In this document: positions 51,015 through 58,513 of the stretch, in pieces | Layout of the letters: each line of letters starts with the position of its first letter | How positions within the stretch are numbered: position 1 is the first letter of the stretch | From: Streptomyces sp. NRRL F-525 | GTDB lineage: Bacteria; Actinomycetota; Actinomycetes; Streptomycetales; Streptomycetaceae | NCBI RefSeq assembly: GCF_000716605.1 | Contig: NZ_JNXE01000009.1 | Span: forward strand, 1-64,000 | Length of the DNA stretch: 64,000 nucleotides | Reading direction: 5' to 3' | The notes under the pieces: generated by a model | What the model was told of the DNA's origin: nothing | What the model saw: the letters and a program-made list of their open reading frames with translations, nothing else | The model's database searches: none | Position numbers and translations under genes: made by a program

Positions 51015-51263
51015 GTGCGCGACAAAACCCAAACGAATTCCGCCGCGGCCGGTGACCGACTGATCCGTGCCGGTGCCATCGTCTTTTTCATCGGTGCGGT
51101 GGCCACACTCGTCACCGTGGTACCGCTGCTGCTCCACACGACGCCTTTTCCGACGTACATGTACCTCTTGAGCATGCTCATGGGCGTCGGATTCCTGCTG
51201 GCCGCCGGAGGCGTGCTCCAGTCGGTCGCCGCGGGCCGGCGTCAGGCGCGCGCCGGAAGGTAG
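51015..51263 (+). CDS. Small two-helix membrane protein
   Basis: GTG at 51015 starts an 82-residue protein with two membrane helices (AGAIVFFIGAVATLVTVVPL and MYLLSMLMGVGFLLAAGGVL) and a basic C-terminus. TACCCT (51003-51008) six bases before the GTG can serve as a -10, so the mRNA is probably leaderless. Not recognised as a named family, though similar small proteins are common in actinobacteria. Its end overlaps the convergent HAD gene by 22 bases. Confidence 0.75.
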   Translation: MRDKTQTNSAAAGDRLIRAGAIVFFIGAVATLVTVVPLLLHTTPFPTYMYLLSMLMGVGFLLAAGGVLQSVAAGRRQARAGR

Positions 51264-51895
51264 TCCGAAAGCCATCGCGGGAACTCGGTGAGGTCGCCGA
51301 GGACCACGTCCGCCCCGGCCGCCCGCAGTTCATCGGCGTCGCACGGTCCGGTCGCGACCGCGACCGCGAGGGCCTCGGCGGTACGGGCGCCGCGCACGTC
51401 CCCGACGTGGTCGCCGACGTAGACGCTCGCGCCCTCCTCGCGCAGGGCCTCCGCCTTCTGCTCGGCCCACAGGTTGCCGATCACGGCGTCGGCGTCGATG
51501 CCGAGGTGCGTGAGGTGCAGCTTCGCGTTCGGCTCGTACTTCGCGGTGACGACGATCGCCCGCCCGCCGGCCGCGCGCACGGCCGCGATCGCCTCGGGGG
51601 CGCCGGGCATCGCGGGGGTCGCGGCGATGGCGATCGACGGGTACATCTCGCGGTACAGGTCGGCCATGGCGGGCAGTTCGTCCGCCGGGAACCAGTTGAT
51701 CAACTCGTCCGCGAGCGGCGGCCCGAGCCGGGTGACCGCCAGATCGGCGTCGATGTACGTCCCCGTCCGCTCCGCCAGCGCCACATAGCAGGCGTGGATA
51801 CCGGGCCGGGAGTCGATGAGGGTCATGTCGAGGTCGAAACCGACGGTCAGTGCGGGCGAGGCGGAGTTCTGGGCGCGCGAGGTCATATGGGCCAT
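51242..51895 (-). CDS. HAD-family hydrolase (phosphatase-like)
   Basis: A 217-residue HAD phosphohydrolase with motif I FDLDMTLIDS (nucleophile Asp), motif II in VVTAKY (Thr), motif III Lys near AEQKAEAL and motif IV VYVGDHVGDVRGA. A helical cap follows motif I, as in phosphoglycolate phosphatases. The substrate is unknown. The start could be the first Met or the Met three codons later. The 3' end overlaps the convergent membrane gene by 22 bases. Confidence 0.9.
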   Translation of the reverse strand: MAHMTSRAQNSASPALTVGFDLDMTLIDSRPGIHACYVALAERTGTYIDADLAVTRLGPPLADELINWFPADELPAMADLYREMYPSIAIAATPAMPGAPEAIAAVRAAGGRAIVVTAKYEPNAKLHLTHLGIDADAVIGNLWAEQKAEALREEGASVYVGDHVGDVRGARTAEALAVAVATGPCDADELRAAGADVVLGDLTEFPRWLSDYLPARA

Positions 51896-51938
51896 TGTGC
51901 CCAGTCGCTACGACAATCCCACCGGCGCGGCCCTTCCC

Positions 51939-52946
51939 CTACCTCCGCCGCTGCGACCGCCACACCAGAAACAGCGCCGACGCCACCGCCGCGCCCCGCA
52001 CCACCCACGGCCAGGTCTCGGAGATCGCGTCGTTCATGTGGCCCTGCGCGATGGGGGTGCCCCAGCGGCCGTCGTTCCGGCCCCACAGCCAGACGATGCC
52101 GGCCGCGACGGCCGCCGTCGGCAGACCGATCACCGCCGCCTTGGTCTCGGCGTCGGACAGCCGACGGGACGCGTACGCGATGAGCCAACCCAGCAGCAGG
52201 GCGAACCAGTTGCCGAGTACGGCGCCCGCGACGAGCAGCGCGGCGGCGATCAGGAGGAGGGGGTTGGACCAGCGTCCGGCCGGGAGGCGCGGGACCAGGC
52301 GGCGCCGGCGGACGGGGGTTTCCGGCGCCTGCTCGATCACCGGTGCGGCGACGGGTACCGGCGCCTTGGCCGCCTCCTTCTCCGGCTCCTTCGGGGTCTC
52401 CTTCGGCGGCGGGGGCTTGAGGAGTTCGGGGATCTCCACCCCGCCCGTGAACCCGGGCACGCTGTCGCCGAGCGCGAACCCGTTGCCGTTCTCCACCCGC
52501 CACCAGTCCGGCTGCATCACGCTCGCGCCGAGGTCGGACGCGCTCGCGAGGTGCGGCGAGGAGGCGGAGTTGTCGGGCGCGGGGTCGGGGGCGGGCGCGG
52601 ATTTGGTGAGGCGGGTGCGCGGCAGCGGTACGACCCGGCGCAGGCCCTTCGGCCGTAGATCGTCCTCGTGGTCGCGTTGTACGGGGACGGAGGCGGTCGG
52701 CATCTGCGGGACACCGGTGCCGGTGCCGGCCGCGGCGACGATCTCGTCCGGGGTGCCGAGGCCCTTGAGGATGCGCTGGACGGCGGCCGGGGTGTCGGCG
52801 GTGGAACCGGCCCGCCGCCGGTCGATCTCGTTCCGCAGCTCGGACACGAGCCGCATGCGCGTGACCGAGGGCAGCTGCCGTTGCTGCGCCACGTCACCGA
52901 CGCGGCTCAGATACTCGTAGACGACCTGGTCGCTCTCGATACCCAC
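51939..52946 (-). CDS. HAAS-domain-like membrane protein
   Basis: A 335-residue protein. The first 75 residues resemble the HAAS/DUF1700 helical domain (VVYEYLSRVGDVAQQRQLPS, then LRNEIDRRRAGS). A long Pro/Ala-rich variable region follows, then three or four membrane helices (PLLLIAAALLVAGAVLGNWF, AAVIGLPTAAVAAGIVWLWG, WVVRGAAVASALFLVWRS). GTG at 52946 has GGAGGGG ahead. HAAS proteins usually accompany PadR regulators or sensor systems; no PadR gene is here. The next gene on the other strand is the helicase-associated protein. Confidence 0.75.
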   Translation of the reverse strand: MGIESDQVVYEYLSRVGDVAQQRQLPSVTRMRLVSELRNEIDRRRAGSTADTPAAVQRILKGLGTPDEIVAAAGTGTGVPQMPTASVPVQRDHEDDLRPKGLRRVVPLPRTRLTKSAPAPDPAPDNSASSPHLASASDLGASVMQPDWWRVENGNGFALGDSVPGFTGGVEIPELLKPPPPKETPKEPEKEAAKAPVPVAAPVIEQAPETPVRRRRLVPRLPAGRWSNPLLLIAAALLVAGAVLGNWFALLLGWLIAYASRRLSDAETKAAVIGLPTAAVAAGIVWLWGRNDGRWGTPIAQGHMNDAISETWPWVVRGAAVASALFLVWRSQRRR

Positions 52947-53100
52947 GAAGTCCCCTCCGGGGCGGGTGCGTTGGATACCCCGCCGGAACGACCGTAGCGC
53001 AGGTCGGGCGTCGTGTCGGCCCGCGCATCGGGGGGTGGGCGGGGCCGGGGTGAGGGCGGGCGACACCGGCCCGGCCCCGGTACCCGCTACCGTGGGTCGG

Positions 53101-55665
53101 ATGAGCACCCCGGCCACGCCGCCCCGTTCGCTCGCGGAGGCACTCCGAAACAGGGACGACGCCTCCCTTGCCGCGCTGTTGCGCAGCCGGCCCGACCTCA
53201 TCACGCCTGTGCCCACCGACCTGACGCAGCTCGCGACCCGGGCCGGTACACGCGGGTCGGTCGTGCGGGCGCTGGAGCGGCTGGACCGGTTCGCGCTGCA
53301 GACGGCGGAGGCGCTGGCCGTGGCGGGGGACCCGGCGTCGTACGACGAGCTGGCCGGGCTGATGGCGGGGGACGCGCGCGACGCCGCCGTCGTGCACGCG
53401 CTGCCGCGCGCCCTCGCGACGCTGCGCGAGCAGGCGCTGGTGTGGGGCGCGGACGACCGGCTGCGGCTGGTGCGGACAGCGCGTGAGCTGCTGGCGCCCT
53501 CGCCGCAGCACCCGTCGCCGACCGGCCTCGGGCCTACGGTCGCGGAGGCCACGGCGGGGATGTCGCCGGGGCGGATCCAGGAGATCGTGACGGCCGCCGG
53601 GCTGCCCTCCACGCATGACTCCGTGTCCGCGGTGGCGGCACTGACCAAGCTGTTCACCGCCAGGCGGCGGATGAAGGCGCTCCTCGGCCGCGCCCCCGAG
53701 GAGTCCCTGGAGGTGCTGAACCGGCTGGTCTGGGGGCCGCCGTACGGCCAGGTGACCGCCGAACCGGCGTCCCATCTGCGCTGGCTCATCGACCGGGGGC
53801 TGCTGCTGCCCACCGCGCCCGGCACGGTCGTACTCCCGCGTGAAGTGGCCCTGCATCTGCGGGCCGGGCGCGCGCACCGTGAGACGGAGCCGGTGGCGCC
53901 GGCGGTCGAGGCGAAGGCGACGCACCGTCCACAGGTTGTGGACACCACGGCGGCCGGGCAGGCGTACACCGCGCTCGCGACGGTCGAGGAGCTGCTGAAG
54001 GACTGGGACGAGGGCGGGCCGACCGTGATGCGGGCGGGGGGTCTCAGCGTCCGTGATCTGAAGCGGACGGCGGTCGCGCTGGACGTGGCCGAGCCCGTCG
54101 CGGCCTTCTGGGTCGAACTCGCTTATGCGGCGGGGCTGTTGGCCTCCGACGGTGACGCCGACGAACGGTACGCGGCCACCCCGGCCCACGACGAGTGGCT
54201 GGAGCTGCCCGCCGCGCAGCGCTGGGCGCGGCTCGCGGAGGCGTGGCTGACGGCGACCCGGACGTCGGGGCTGGTGGGCGGGCGGGACGCGAAGGAGCGG
54301 ACGTTGTCCGCGCTGGGGCCGGGGCTGGACCGGTCGGCGGCTCCGGAGGTACGGCACCGGGTGCTGGGTCTGCTCGCCGGGTTGCCGGAGGGCGCCTCGC
54401 CGTCCGCCGAGTCCGTGTTGGCGCGGTTGCGGTGGGAGCGGCCGGTTCGGGGGGCGGGCGGTGCGCAGCCAGGTCCTCAAGAGGGCGACGATCTGCGGAG
54501 CCGGCTTGCCCGGTGGACGTTGAGCGAGGCGGAGATGCTGGGGGTGACGGGGCGGGGGGCCCTGTCGGCGCAGGGGCGGGCGTTGTTGGGGCCTCGGGGT
54601 GTCGCAGCGGCCGACTCCTCCCCCGGTGTCTCCGCTCCCTCCGGCCCCTCCAGCCCCGGCGACAAGCTCCCCGTCCATCACCACCACCGCCCGCCCACTC
54701 CCCCCGACCCCCTCTCCCCCGCCGAGCAGGCCGCCGCAAGTGCCGCCGCCGCTCGGCTGCTTGCCCCGCTCCTGCCCGAACCGTTGGACCACGTCCTCCT
54801 CCAGGCGGACCTGACGGCGGTGGCACCGGGCCCGTTGGAGCGGCCGTTGGCGGACATGCTGGACGTGCTCGCGGATGTGGAGTCGAAGGGCGGGGCGACG
54901 GTGTACCGGTTCACGCCGGGGTCGGTGCGCCGGGCGCTGGACGCGGGGCGGTCCGCCTCCGACCTGCACGACTTCCTCACCGCGCACTCCCGTACACCGG
55001 TCCCGCAGCCCCTCGCCTACCTGATCGACGACGTGGCCCGCAGGCACGGGCATCTGCGGATCGGCGCGGCCTCGGCGTACGTCCGCTGCGACGACGACGC
55101 GGTGCTCAGCGAGATCCTGGCCGACAAACGGTCCGCGGGCCTGCGCCTGCGCCGCCTCGCGCCGACCGTGCTGGCGGCCCAGGCCGACCCGGCCGCGCTC
55201 CTCGACGGGCTGCGCGCGATGGGCTTCGCACCGGCCGCCGAGTCCGCCGACGGCGATGTCGTCATCACCCGGGCCCACGCCCGCCGCACCCCGCCCCGCA
55301 CGGCCCCCGAACCGGTACCGGACGGCCCGCCGACCCCGGACACGACCCTCCTGTCGGCGGCGATCCGCGCGATCAGGGCGGGCGACCGCGCCTCCACGAC
55401 GCCTCTCAAGACGACCCCTTCGCCCACCGGTGACCTCCCCCGCACCAGTTCCGCCGAGACCCTCGCCACCATGCAGGCCGCCGTCCTCACCGGCGACACC
55501 CTCTGGATCGGCTACGTCAACGCCGAGGGCGCCGCGAGCCAGCGCGTGATCGCCCCCATCCGCGTGGAGGGCGGCTTCGTCACGGCGTACGACCACACGG
55601 CGGACGAGGTACGGACGTATCCGCTGCACCGGGTGACCGGGGTCGCGGAGCTGGCGGAGGGGTAG
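53101..55665 (+). CDS. Helicase-associated domain protein (XPB neighbour)
   Basis: An 854-residue protein of the actinobacterial Helicase_C_3 family, whose genes sit beside the XPB helicase gene here and in mycobacteria. It has winged-helix-like repeats in the N-terminal part, a low-complexity linker near 500-540 (HHHHRPPTPP) and a C-terminal helicase-associated domain (LLQADLTAVAPGPLERPLAD). The last 70 residues resemble a WYL-type end (LWIGYVNAEGAASQRVIAPI). No Walker motifs, so it is not itself an ATPase. ATG at 53101. It probably assists XPB in DNA repair. A palindromic terminator follows. Confidence 0.82.
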   Translation: MSTPATPPRSLAEALRNRDDASLAALLRSRPDLITPVPTDLTQLATRAGTRGSVVRALERLDRFALQTAEALAVAGDPASYDELAGLMAGDARDAAVVHALPRALATLREQALVWGADDRLRLVRTARELLAPSPQHPSPTGLGPTVAEATAGMSPGRIQEIVTAAGLPSTHDSVSAVAALTKLFTARRRMKALLGRAPEESLEVLNRLVWGPPYGQVTAEPASHLRWLIDRGLLLPTAPGTVVLPREVALHLRAGRAHRETEPVAPAVEAKATHRPQVVDTTAAGQAYTALATVEELLKDWDEGGPTVMRAGGLSVRDLKRTAVALDVAEPVAAFWVELAYAAGLLASDGDADERYAATPAHDEWLELPAAQRWARLAEAWLTATRTSGLVGGRDAKERTLSALGPGLDRSAAPEVRHRVLGLLAGLPEGASPSAESVLARLRWERPVRGAGGAQPGPQEGDDLRSRLARWTLSEAEMLGVTGRGALSAQGRALLGPRGVAAADSSPGVSAPSGPSSPGDKLPVHHHHRPPTPPDPLSPAEQAAASAAAARLLAPLLPEPLDHVLLQADLTAVAPGPLERPLADMLDVLADVESKGGATVYRFTPGSVRRALDAGRSASDLHDFLTAHSRTPVPQPLAYLIDDVARRHGHLRIGAASAYVRCDDDAVLSEILADKRSAGLRLRRLAPTVLAAQADPAALLDGLRAMGFAPAAESADGDVVITRAHARRTPPRTAPEPVPDGPPTPDTTLLSAAIRAIRAGDRASTTPLKTTPSPTGDLPRTSSAETLATMQAAVLTGDTLWIGYVNAEGAASQRVIAPIRVEGGFVTAYDHTADEVRTYPLHRVTGVAELAEG

Positions 55666-55671
55666 GTCCCA

Positions 55672-55708
55672 AAAAGTGTGTCACTTTCGCCAGAAGTGTC
55701 ACACTTTT
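55672..55708. terminator. Double-palindrome hairpin, second copy
   Basis: Arms AAAAGTGTGTCACTT (55672-55686) and AAGTGTCACACTTTT (55694-55708) pair with a single mismatch and a 7-base loop. It lies between the convergent helicase-associated and Nudix genes and touches the Nudix stop. The A and T tracts at both ends make it a good bidirectional terminator. It is clearly related to 17072-17106. Confidence 0.75.
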
Positions 55709-56247
55709 CAGGGAAGAGGGTCGGCCCGGGCCGCCTCGCCTCGGTTCAGATAGCGGGCCAGCACGTCCACGGAGTCCGCCACGAACGTCGGGCGCCGGGC
55801 CATCTCCCGCAGCTCGTCCTCCGTGACCCACGCGTGCCAGGCGATCTCGTCCGGGTCGGGGGTGATGTCCTCGCCGACCACCGCTTCGTGAAGGCCCAGC
55901 CAGTACGGGCTGATCTCGCCCCGGCACAGGAACTTGAAGGCGAACCGGACCGGCACCCGCACCCCGAGTTCCTCGGTGAGTTCGCGGGCCGCCGCCTCCT
56001 CGTAGGACTCCCCGGCCTCCGCGGCGCCGCCGACCATGAAGTTGTACTGCCCCGGGAAGCGGGACATGTCCGCCGCCCGCCGATGCACCAGGACGCGGCC
56101 CTCCCCGTCCCGGCAGACGATCGTCGCGACGCGGTGCAGCCAGTGGTGCGTGATGGCCTCACCCCGGTCCACGACCCCGAGCACCCGGTCCTGCTCGTCG
56201 ACCCGGTCCACCAGTTCTCCCATGACCTCCGCCTTCAGCTCGCCCAT
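55708..56247 (-). CDS. Nudix hydrolase
   Basis: A 179-residue Nudix enzyme. The Nudix box is complete (GGAAEAGESYEEAAARELTE followed by ELGV). The opening segment ELVDRVDEQDRVLGVVDRGE and HHWLHRVATI resembles YfcD and isopentenyl-diphosphate isomerase-like Nudix proteins. It likely hydrolyses a nucleoside diphosphate derivative. ATG at 56247 is used; a second ATG eight codons on is possible. It is divergent from the XPB gene (112 bases) and convergent with the helicase-associated gene. Confidence 0.9.
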   Translation of the reverse strand: MGELKAEVMGELVDRVDEQDRVLGVVDRGEAITHHWLHRVATIVCRDGEGRVLVHRRAADMSRFPGQYNFMVGGAAEAGESYEEAAARELTEELGVRVPVRFAFKFLCRGEISPYWLGLHEAVVGEDITPDPDEIAWHAWVTEDELREMARRPTFVADSVDVLARYLNRGEAARADPLP

Positions 56248-56359
56248 GGCCACAGCCTCGCAGAGCGCCGCCGTGATCATCGGCCGGTAGTGCACACTGG
56301 ACGTTTGGCCGTCCCGAGTCCTCCAGGCCCGGCCGAGGCCCGCAGAAAGGCAGTCGCGC

Positions 56360-58003
56360 GTGAATGGCCCCCTCATCGTCCAGTCCGACAAGACCCTTCT
56401 CCTCGAGGTCGATCACGAGCGAGCCGACGACTGCCGGCGCGCCATCGCGCCGTTCGCCGAGCTGGAGCGGGCGCCCGAGCACATCCACACGTACCGGGTG
56501 ACACCGCTGGGACTGTGGAACGCGCGGGCCGCCGGGCACGACGCCGAGCAGGTCGTGGACGCGCTCGTGGAGTACAGCCGGTATCCCGTGCCGCACGCGC
56601 TGCTGGTCGACATCGCCGAGACCATGGACCGCTACGGCCGCCTGACCCTGAGCAAGCACCCCGCGCACGGGCTCGTCCTCACCACCACCGACCGGCCCGT
56701 GCTGGAGGAGATCCTGCGGTCGAAGCGGGTCGCCCCGCTGGTCGGCAACCGGCTCGACCCCGACACCGTGGCCGTGCACCCCTCCGAGCGCGGGCAGATC
56801 AAGCAGGTGCTGCTGAAGCTGGGCTGGCCGGCCGAGGACCTCGCCGGGTACGTCGACGGCGAGGCGCACCCGATCGAGCTGGACGAGGACGGTTGGGCGC
56901 TGCGGCCGTATCAGAAGCAGGCCGTGGAGAACTTCTGGCACGGGGGCAGTGGTGTGGTCGTGCTGCCCTGTGGCGCCGGGAAGACCCTGGTCGGCGCGGG
57001 GGCGATGGCGCAGGCCAAGTCGACCACGCTCATCCTCGTCACCAACACCGTCTCCGCCCGGCAGTGGAAGCACGAGCTGATCAAGCGGACCTCGCTGACC
57101 GAGGAGGAGATCGGGGAGTACAGCGGGACGCGCAAGGAGATCCGGCCCGTCACCATCGCCACGTACCAGGTGCTGACGACGCGGCGGAAGGGTGTCTACC
57201 CGCACCTGGAGCTCTTCGACTCCCGGGACTGGGGGCTCATCCTCTACGACGAGGTGCACCTGCTGCCCGCGCCCGTCTTCAAGTTCACGGCGGATCTGCA
57301 GGCGCGGCGGCGGCTCGGGCTGACCGCGACGCTCGTGCGTGAGGACGGCCGGGAGTCGGACGTGTTCTCGCTCATCGGGCCGAAGCGGTTCGACGCGCCC
57401 TGGAAGGAGATCGAGGCGCAGGGGTACATCGCGCCCGCCGACTGTGTCGAGGTCCGCGTCAATCTCACCGAGTCCGAGCGGCTCGCGTACGCCACCGCCG
57501 AGGCCGAGGAGAAGTACCGCTTCTGTGCGACGACCGCCACGAAGCGGAAGGTCACCGAGGCGATCGTGCGGCGGTTCGCGGGTCAGCAGATCCTCGTCAT
57601 CGGGCAGTACATCGACCAACTCGACGAGCTGGGCGAGCACTTGAACGCGCCCGTGATCAAGGGTGAGACCTCCAACGCGCAGCGCGAGAAGCTCTTCGGG
57701 GCCTTCCGCGAGGGGGAGATCAGCGTCCTCGTGGTGTCGAAGGTCGCGAACTTCTCGATCGACCTGCCGGAGGCGACCGTAGCCATCCAGGTGTCGGGTA
57801 CGTTCGGCTCCCGCCAGGAGGAGGCTCAGCGGCTCGGGCGCGTACTGCGGCCGAAGGCCGACGGGCACCAGGCCCACTTCTACTCGGTCGTCGCGCGCGA
57901 CACGATCGACCAGGACTTCGCCGCCCACCGCCAGCGCTTCCTCGCCGAACAGGGGTACGCCTACCGGATCATGGACGCGGACGAGATCCTCGCGGAGAAC
58001 TGA
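56360..58003 (+). CDS. XPB-type DNA repair helicase
   Basis: A 547-residue superfamily 2 helicase of the bacterial XPB (Ercc3) type. The N-terminal damage-recognition-like domain is about 1-170. Walker A is PCGAGKT (203-209), the DEAH-box equivalent is DEVH (297-300), TAT follows at 322-324 and the XPB-specific RED motif is at 327-329. The arginine finger region is QRLGRVLRP. It unwinds DNA 3' to 5' and is thought to act in repair. It starts with GTG at 56360; GAAAGG lies ten bases before. Its partner gene ends at 55665. Confidence 0.95.
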   Translation: MNGPLIVQSDKTLLLEVDHERADDCRRAIAPFAELERAPEHIHTYRVTPLGLWNARAAGHDAEQVVDALVEYSRYPVPHALLVDIAETMDRYGRLTLSKHPAHGLVLTTTDRPVLEEILRSKRVAPLVGNRLDPDTVAVHPSERGQIKQVLLKLGWPAEDLAGYVDGEAHPIELDEDGWALRPYQKQAVENFWHGGSGVVVLPCGAGKTLVGAGAMAQAKSTTLILVTNTVSARQWKHELIKRTSLTEEEIGEYSGTRKEIRPVTIATYQVLTTRRKGVYPHLELFDSRDWGLILYDEVHLLPAPVFKFTADLQARRRLGLTATLVREDGRESDVFSLIGPKRFDAPWKEIEAQGYIAPADCVEVRVNLTESERLAYATAEAEEKYRFCATTATKRKVTEAIVRRFAGQQILVIGQYIDQLDELGEHLNAPVIKGETSNAQREKLFGAFREGEISVLVVSKVANFSIDLPEATVAIQVSGTFGSRQEEAQRLGRVLRPKADGHQAHFYSVVARDTIDQDFAAHRQRFLAEQGYAYRIMDADEILAEN

Positions 58004-58042
58004 GCATCACGGTGCGGCGGGTGAAGCGGGCGGAGCGGGCGG

Positions 58043-58225
58043 TCACTTACGGCGAACGCCCGCTTCCTCGCCGTACTCGCCGAGGACGACCACGCTGAAC
58101 GCGGCGCCCGCGAACACTTTTATCGCGCGCAGGGCATTGCCGAGGCGATGGGGGTGGCTGCCGCCGGTGGCCGGTGTGGCGCCGGTCGGGCGGACGGGGA
58201 CCGGGGTGATGGTTGCTGCGCTCAT
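58043..58225 (-). CDS. 60-residue hypothetical protein
   Basis: A short frame with ATG at 58225 preceded by GGAG. The protein has a Thr/Pro-rich start (ATITPVPVRPTGATPATGG), then a mildly hydrophobic helix (LGNALRAIKVFAGAAFSVVV) and an acidic/basic end (GEYGEEAGVRRK). It may associate with the membrane. No family assigned. It converges with the XPB gene at a 39-base distance and is divergent from the HelD-like gene, which supports its being a separate transcript. Confidence 0.6.
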   Translation of the reverse strand: MSAATITPVPVRPTGATPATGGSHPHRLGNALRAIKVFAGAAFSVVVLGEYGEEAGVRRK

Positions 58226-58339
58226 GTCTCCATGGTGCGTCTTGGGACATAAGGTCGGCATCGGTCCAGAGAGCCAACCTCCGGGCCGCCTTTCTACGCC
58301 TCCGGGCTGACCCGTTCCCCTCCTGGGTGGAGGGGGTGT

Positions 58340-58409
58340 CCCCTAGGGGTAGCCCGCGTCGGCGCGGCCGTAAAACCATTCGCCTCCTCCGCTCCCCCTG
58401 ACCTAGAAT
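58340..58409 (+). promoter_or_regulatory. Upstream region of the HelD-like gene
   Basis: In the 288-base gap before the HelD-like gene there is a perfect palindrome CCCCTAGGGG (58340-58349) and, 54 bases on, TAGAAT (58404-58409), a good -10 with TTCGCC as a weak -35 at a 19-base distance. The leader would be about 100 bases. No rifamycin-associated element (GGGGCTTGCAA inverted repeat) was found here. No gene is seen in the gap. Confidence 0.4.
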
Positions 58410-58513
58410 CTCCGCTCTTGCCCGCCTCCCCGCAGGGAGTGCCACCGCCCGGACGGAAACCGGTCGGTATCCCACCCAGCAGCCGCTTCAGCAGGTCTTC
58501 CGGAGGCACCCCC

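Noticed and set aside
51939..53969. A longer reading of the HAAS-like gene starting near 53969
   Set aside because: The extra N-terminal 340 residues are Ser/Arg-rich and antisense to the helicase-associated gene; GTG at 52946 has a strong GGAGGGG site.
52894..55629. A 900-residue leftward frame opposite the helicase-associated gene
   Set aside because: The product is composed of Arg/Gly/Pro/Gln low-complexity sequence; the rightward frame has family motifs.
58242..58260. DosR/DevR-like box TTGGGACATAAGGTCGGCA
   Set aside because: Only one half fits the consensus and the central spacing is off by one base.
58226..58513. Rifamycin-associated element upstream of the HelD-like gene
   Set aside because: I looked for the GGGGCTTGCAA inverted repeat and did not find it; only a CCCCTAGGGG palindrome is present.
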